From positions 1 through 9,263 of the forward strand of contig JAILBP010000039.1 in the NCBI GenBank assembly GCA_024680835.1: 9,263 nucleotides of DNA. Direction: 5' to 3'. Each line of letters opens with the position of its first letter. Position 1 is the first letter of the stretch. Below are positions 7,674 through 9,263 of this stretch, piece after piece. The translations under genes and the position numbers were made by a program. The notes under the pieces were generated by a model, which had not been told where the DNA came from, did not search any database, and was given only the letters and a program-made list of their open reading frames with translations. This stretch comes from RGIG6904 sp024680835 (GTDB lineage: Bacteria > Bacillota > Clostridia > Lachnospirales > Lachnospiraceae).

Positions 7674-7678
7674 AGGAG
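7674..7678 (+). promoter_or_regulatory. Ribosome binding site for the TPR/DUF6273 gene
   Basis: AGGAG stands 6 bases before the ATG at 7685 and supports that start. It lies on the GC-rich side of the composition break, or within it, so it probably arrived with its gene. No promoter with good -35 and -10 boxes is seen between 7558 and 7673. Confidence 0.7.
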
Positions 7679-7684
7679 CTCCCC

Positions 7685-9263
7685 ATGCTGAATAAACTCA
7701 AAACCCGCCGATACAACCGCCTGCTCCGCAAGGGCCGGGAGTACCTGGACAAGGCAAAGGCATTGCGGGCCGTGACCGATGACAGCTATTTCAGGGAACG
7801 AGCCCTGAAATGCTTCGCGCGCGCGGCAAAGCTTTATCATGCAAAGGAGGAGGCGCCGGAGGCCTTTGAGGCGGCGGCGGACTGCTGCTGCAGACTGGCG
7901 GAAAAGAATCTGTCCGATGCCCGGGCATGGTTTGTCGGCCGGAAACTCATCTCCGGGGCGTATGAAGAGGCGGTCCGCTATCTGCGCCTTGCGGAAAAGT
8001 ACGGGCGGGACGAAGCGGACAGGATCTTCGAGAGCCTGACGGGGCTTGCGGAAAATGAGATCGAATGCGAAGAATTCGACAAAGCGGAGCGCCTCATTCG
8101 GGAAACAGAGGAACGATACGACAGCCCGAAAGCCCGCGGGGAGATCCACCGCCTGCGGTTCATCCTCCGGCGCAAGCAGGCGAACCTGCAGCGGATCGAC
8201 GGAAAATACGCGGAGGCGCTGCAGCGATACAAAGAGGCGGAAAAGTACCTGCCCCTCTTTCCCGCGAACGACATCGATCATCGCGTGATCTACCAAAACG
8301 CGGAGTTATGCTGCCAAAAGCTCGGCGATGAGGAAGGCGCAAAGCATTATAAAGATATCTGTCTGCCGTTTCTCCCGCTGATCGACCGGATCGGCGGAGA
8401 GAAGGCCTGGCTGGAGCGCGAAGACCTGCTCCCCGCATTTCTCCGCGGAGCCCGGGAAGCGCTGGAGAACGGGGATCACAAGCTCGCGGCGGAATACTGT
8501 GAAAACGCTGCCCTCCTGTACCTGCGCCGGGAAAAGCACAAGCCCATGAAAGACGCATGGGAGCCGGCCCCGGAATTCTATGAGGTCTTTTCCCTGCTCC
8601 TTAAGATCGACGGGAAGACCGGCGGCTCCCCGGATCACGGCATCATGCACACGGCCGCGGAGACCATCGTGGAGACCAAAACCTGGTCCGTCAAGCGGCG
8701 GCTGTTTGAGATCCTGAACGCGCATCTTCAGGAAAAAGCGACCGATCAGCTGCAGTATCTCGTCGACGAAGTCCGCAACCACAGGATCAGCATCGGCAGC
8801 ACCGTTCCTTTCGGTTCCTATCCGCAGGAGGACGCGGAACCCGGGAAAGCGATGCCGATCGAGTGGGAGGTCCTGGATGTCGACGGCGACGACCTGCTGC
8901 TCGTGAGCCGTTACGCGCTTGATGCCGTCCCCTATCAAGAGGACGGAGAAGACGTGCCGTGGGACGAAACGACGCTCTGCCGGTGGCTGAACGGAGAATT
9001 CCGGGCCAAGGCTTTTTCGGAGGAGGAACAGGCGCATATCGGCGAGCGCGGGATCGACTGCCTGTCCTTCGGAAACCTGTGGGCTTATTATGACAACGAA
9101 AACTACGGCTGGCTCGGCACCTGCGGCGATGACGAAACGATCTTCAGTGACCTGCTGGTCGCTGACGGAACCCCGTATGCGCAGGCCAAAGGGCTTGAGA
9201 GATGGCACTTCGAAGATGAATCCGATCTTGACTGCCACGACAGCATCTGGACGCGTGACGAGA
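7685..9263 (+). CDS. TPR-like repeat protein with C-terminal DUF6273 domain, 3' end outside
   Basis: A single frame runs from the ATG at 7685 to the window edge without a stop, giving 526 residues so far. Residues 1-350 are almost entirely amphipathic helix pairs rich in A, E, K, L and R, resembling degenerate TPR repeats, for example around 88-106, 126-145, 164-189, 203-226 and 255-282. A DUF6273-type domain starts near 370: ISIGSTVPFGSYPQ, then PIEWEVLDVDGDDLLLVSRYAL (391-412), a tryptophan and the RWLN motif (433-436), FSEEEQ (444-449), and PYAQAKG (497-503). DUF6273 usually closes with a W-L-R-S-type motif, and IWTRDE at the edge seems to be entering it, so only a few tens of residues should be missing. 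The domain is found in many Clostridia proteins of unknown role, often next to repeats or sensor modules; a scaffold or recognition function is possible but not shown. No signal peptide or membrane segment is present. Codon choice (CTG, CGC, CGG, GCG) differs sharply from the genes upstream. Confidence 0.8.
   Translation, partial: MLNKLKTRRYNRLLRKGREYLDKAKALRAVTDDSYFRERALKCFARAAKLYHAKEEAPEAFEAAADCCCRLAEKNLSDARAWFVGRKLISGAYEEAVRYLRLAEKYGRDEADRIFESLTGLAENEIECEEFDKAERLIRETEERYDSPKARGEIHRLRFILRRKQANLQRIDGKYAEALQRYKEAEKYLPLFPANDIDHRVIYQNAELCCQKLGDEEGAKHYKDICLPFLPLIDRIGGEKAWLEREDLLPAFLRGAREALENGDHKLAAEYCENAALLYLRREKHKPMKDAWEPAPEFYEVFSLLLKIDGKTGGSPDHGIMHTAAETIVETKTWSVKRRLFEILNAHLQEKATDQLQYLVDEVRNHRISIGSTVPFGSYPQEDAEPGKAMPIEWEVLDVDGDDLLLVSRYALDAVPYQEDGEDVPWDETTLCRWLNGEFRAKAFSEEEQAHIGERGIDCLSFGNLWAYYDNENYGWLGTCGDDETIFSDLLVADGTPYAQAKGLERWHFEDESDLDCHDSIWTRDE

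Noticed and set aside
7565..8296. A 243-codon open frame on the minus strand
   Set aside because: It crosses the composition junction and the Nudix stub, and mirrors the TPR-like region; the predicted protein has no family features.
8306..9238. A 310-codon open frame on the minus strand
   Set aside because: It lies opposite the GC-rich plus-strand gene, which has a clear DUF6273 signature and a good ribosome binding site. Long antisense frames are expected in GC-rich DNA, and its translation shows no recognisable motif.
1..9263. CRISPR array, tRNA or rRNA genes
   Set aside because: No regularly spaced repeats, and no tRNA- or rRNA-like conserved segments were seen on either strand; nearly all of the window is coding or gene remnants.

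Overview
The window looks like an accessory island in a Clostridia-type Bacillota genome, most likely a gut Lachnospiraceae. The reasons are strong purine-rich ribosome binding sites (GAGGG, AGGAG), AT-leaning codon use with frequent AGA/ATA in the first three quarters, and recognisable remnants of housekeeping families common in that group. The species cannot be named from this sequence. Family assignments rest on motif recognition by eye, not on a search.

Positions 1-7048 hold a tightly packed same-strand operon of five genes: the C-terminal three quarters of a DUF6361-family protein (1-957), a phospholipase D-like protein with two HKD-type halves (941-2785), a very large SNF2/superfamily-2 helicase-like ATPase (2778-6026), a small DUF6998-like protein with a PD-(D/E)XK-like residue pattern (6039-6548), and a CoiA-like protein that appears to have lost its C-terminus (6560-7048). 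The first three genes overlap by 17 and 8 bases and the next two follow after 11-12 bases, so they are probably co-transcribed and translationally coupled. The content (DNA translocase, PLD nuclease, two further nuclease-like proteins, an unknown) resembles a restriction-like anti-phage system. It shares the helicase plus PLD theme of DISARM, but it lacks the DISARM DUF1998 component and no methyltransferase is visible. I cannot match it to a named defence system from memory. This operon is the best candidate for an undescribed system here.

Positions 7049-7684 are a scar zone of three broken items in a row: a 68-base sequence resembling the terminal end of an IS21-family insertion sequence (TG/CA end, repeated internal motif, palindrome); a flavodoxin-like NADPH-dependent FMN reductase gene lacking its N-terminus, whose recognisable homology starts directly at the IS tip; and the first 18 codons of a Nudix hydrolase gene, which then breaks into unrelated sequence. 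Repeated insertion and deletion at the island edge is the simplest explanation.

From 7685 to the window end a single long frame of different composition begins. It is visibly GC-rich, with CTG/CGC/CGG-dominated codons, and encodes a protein with TPR-like helical repeats followed by a DUF6273 domain, running off the right edge. The abrupt composition change at about 7662-7685 marks a recombination junction between DNA of two origins.
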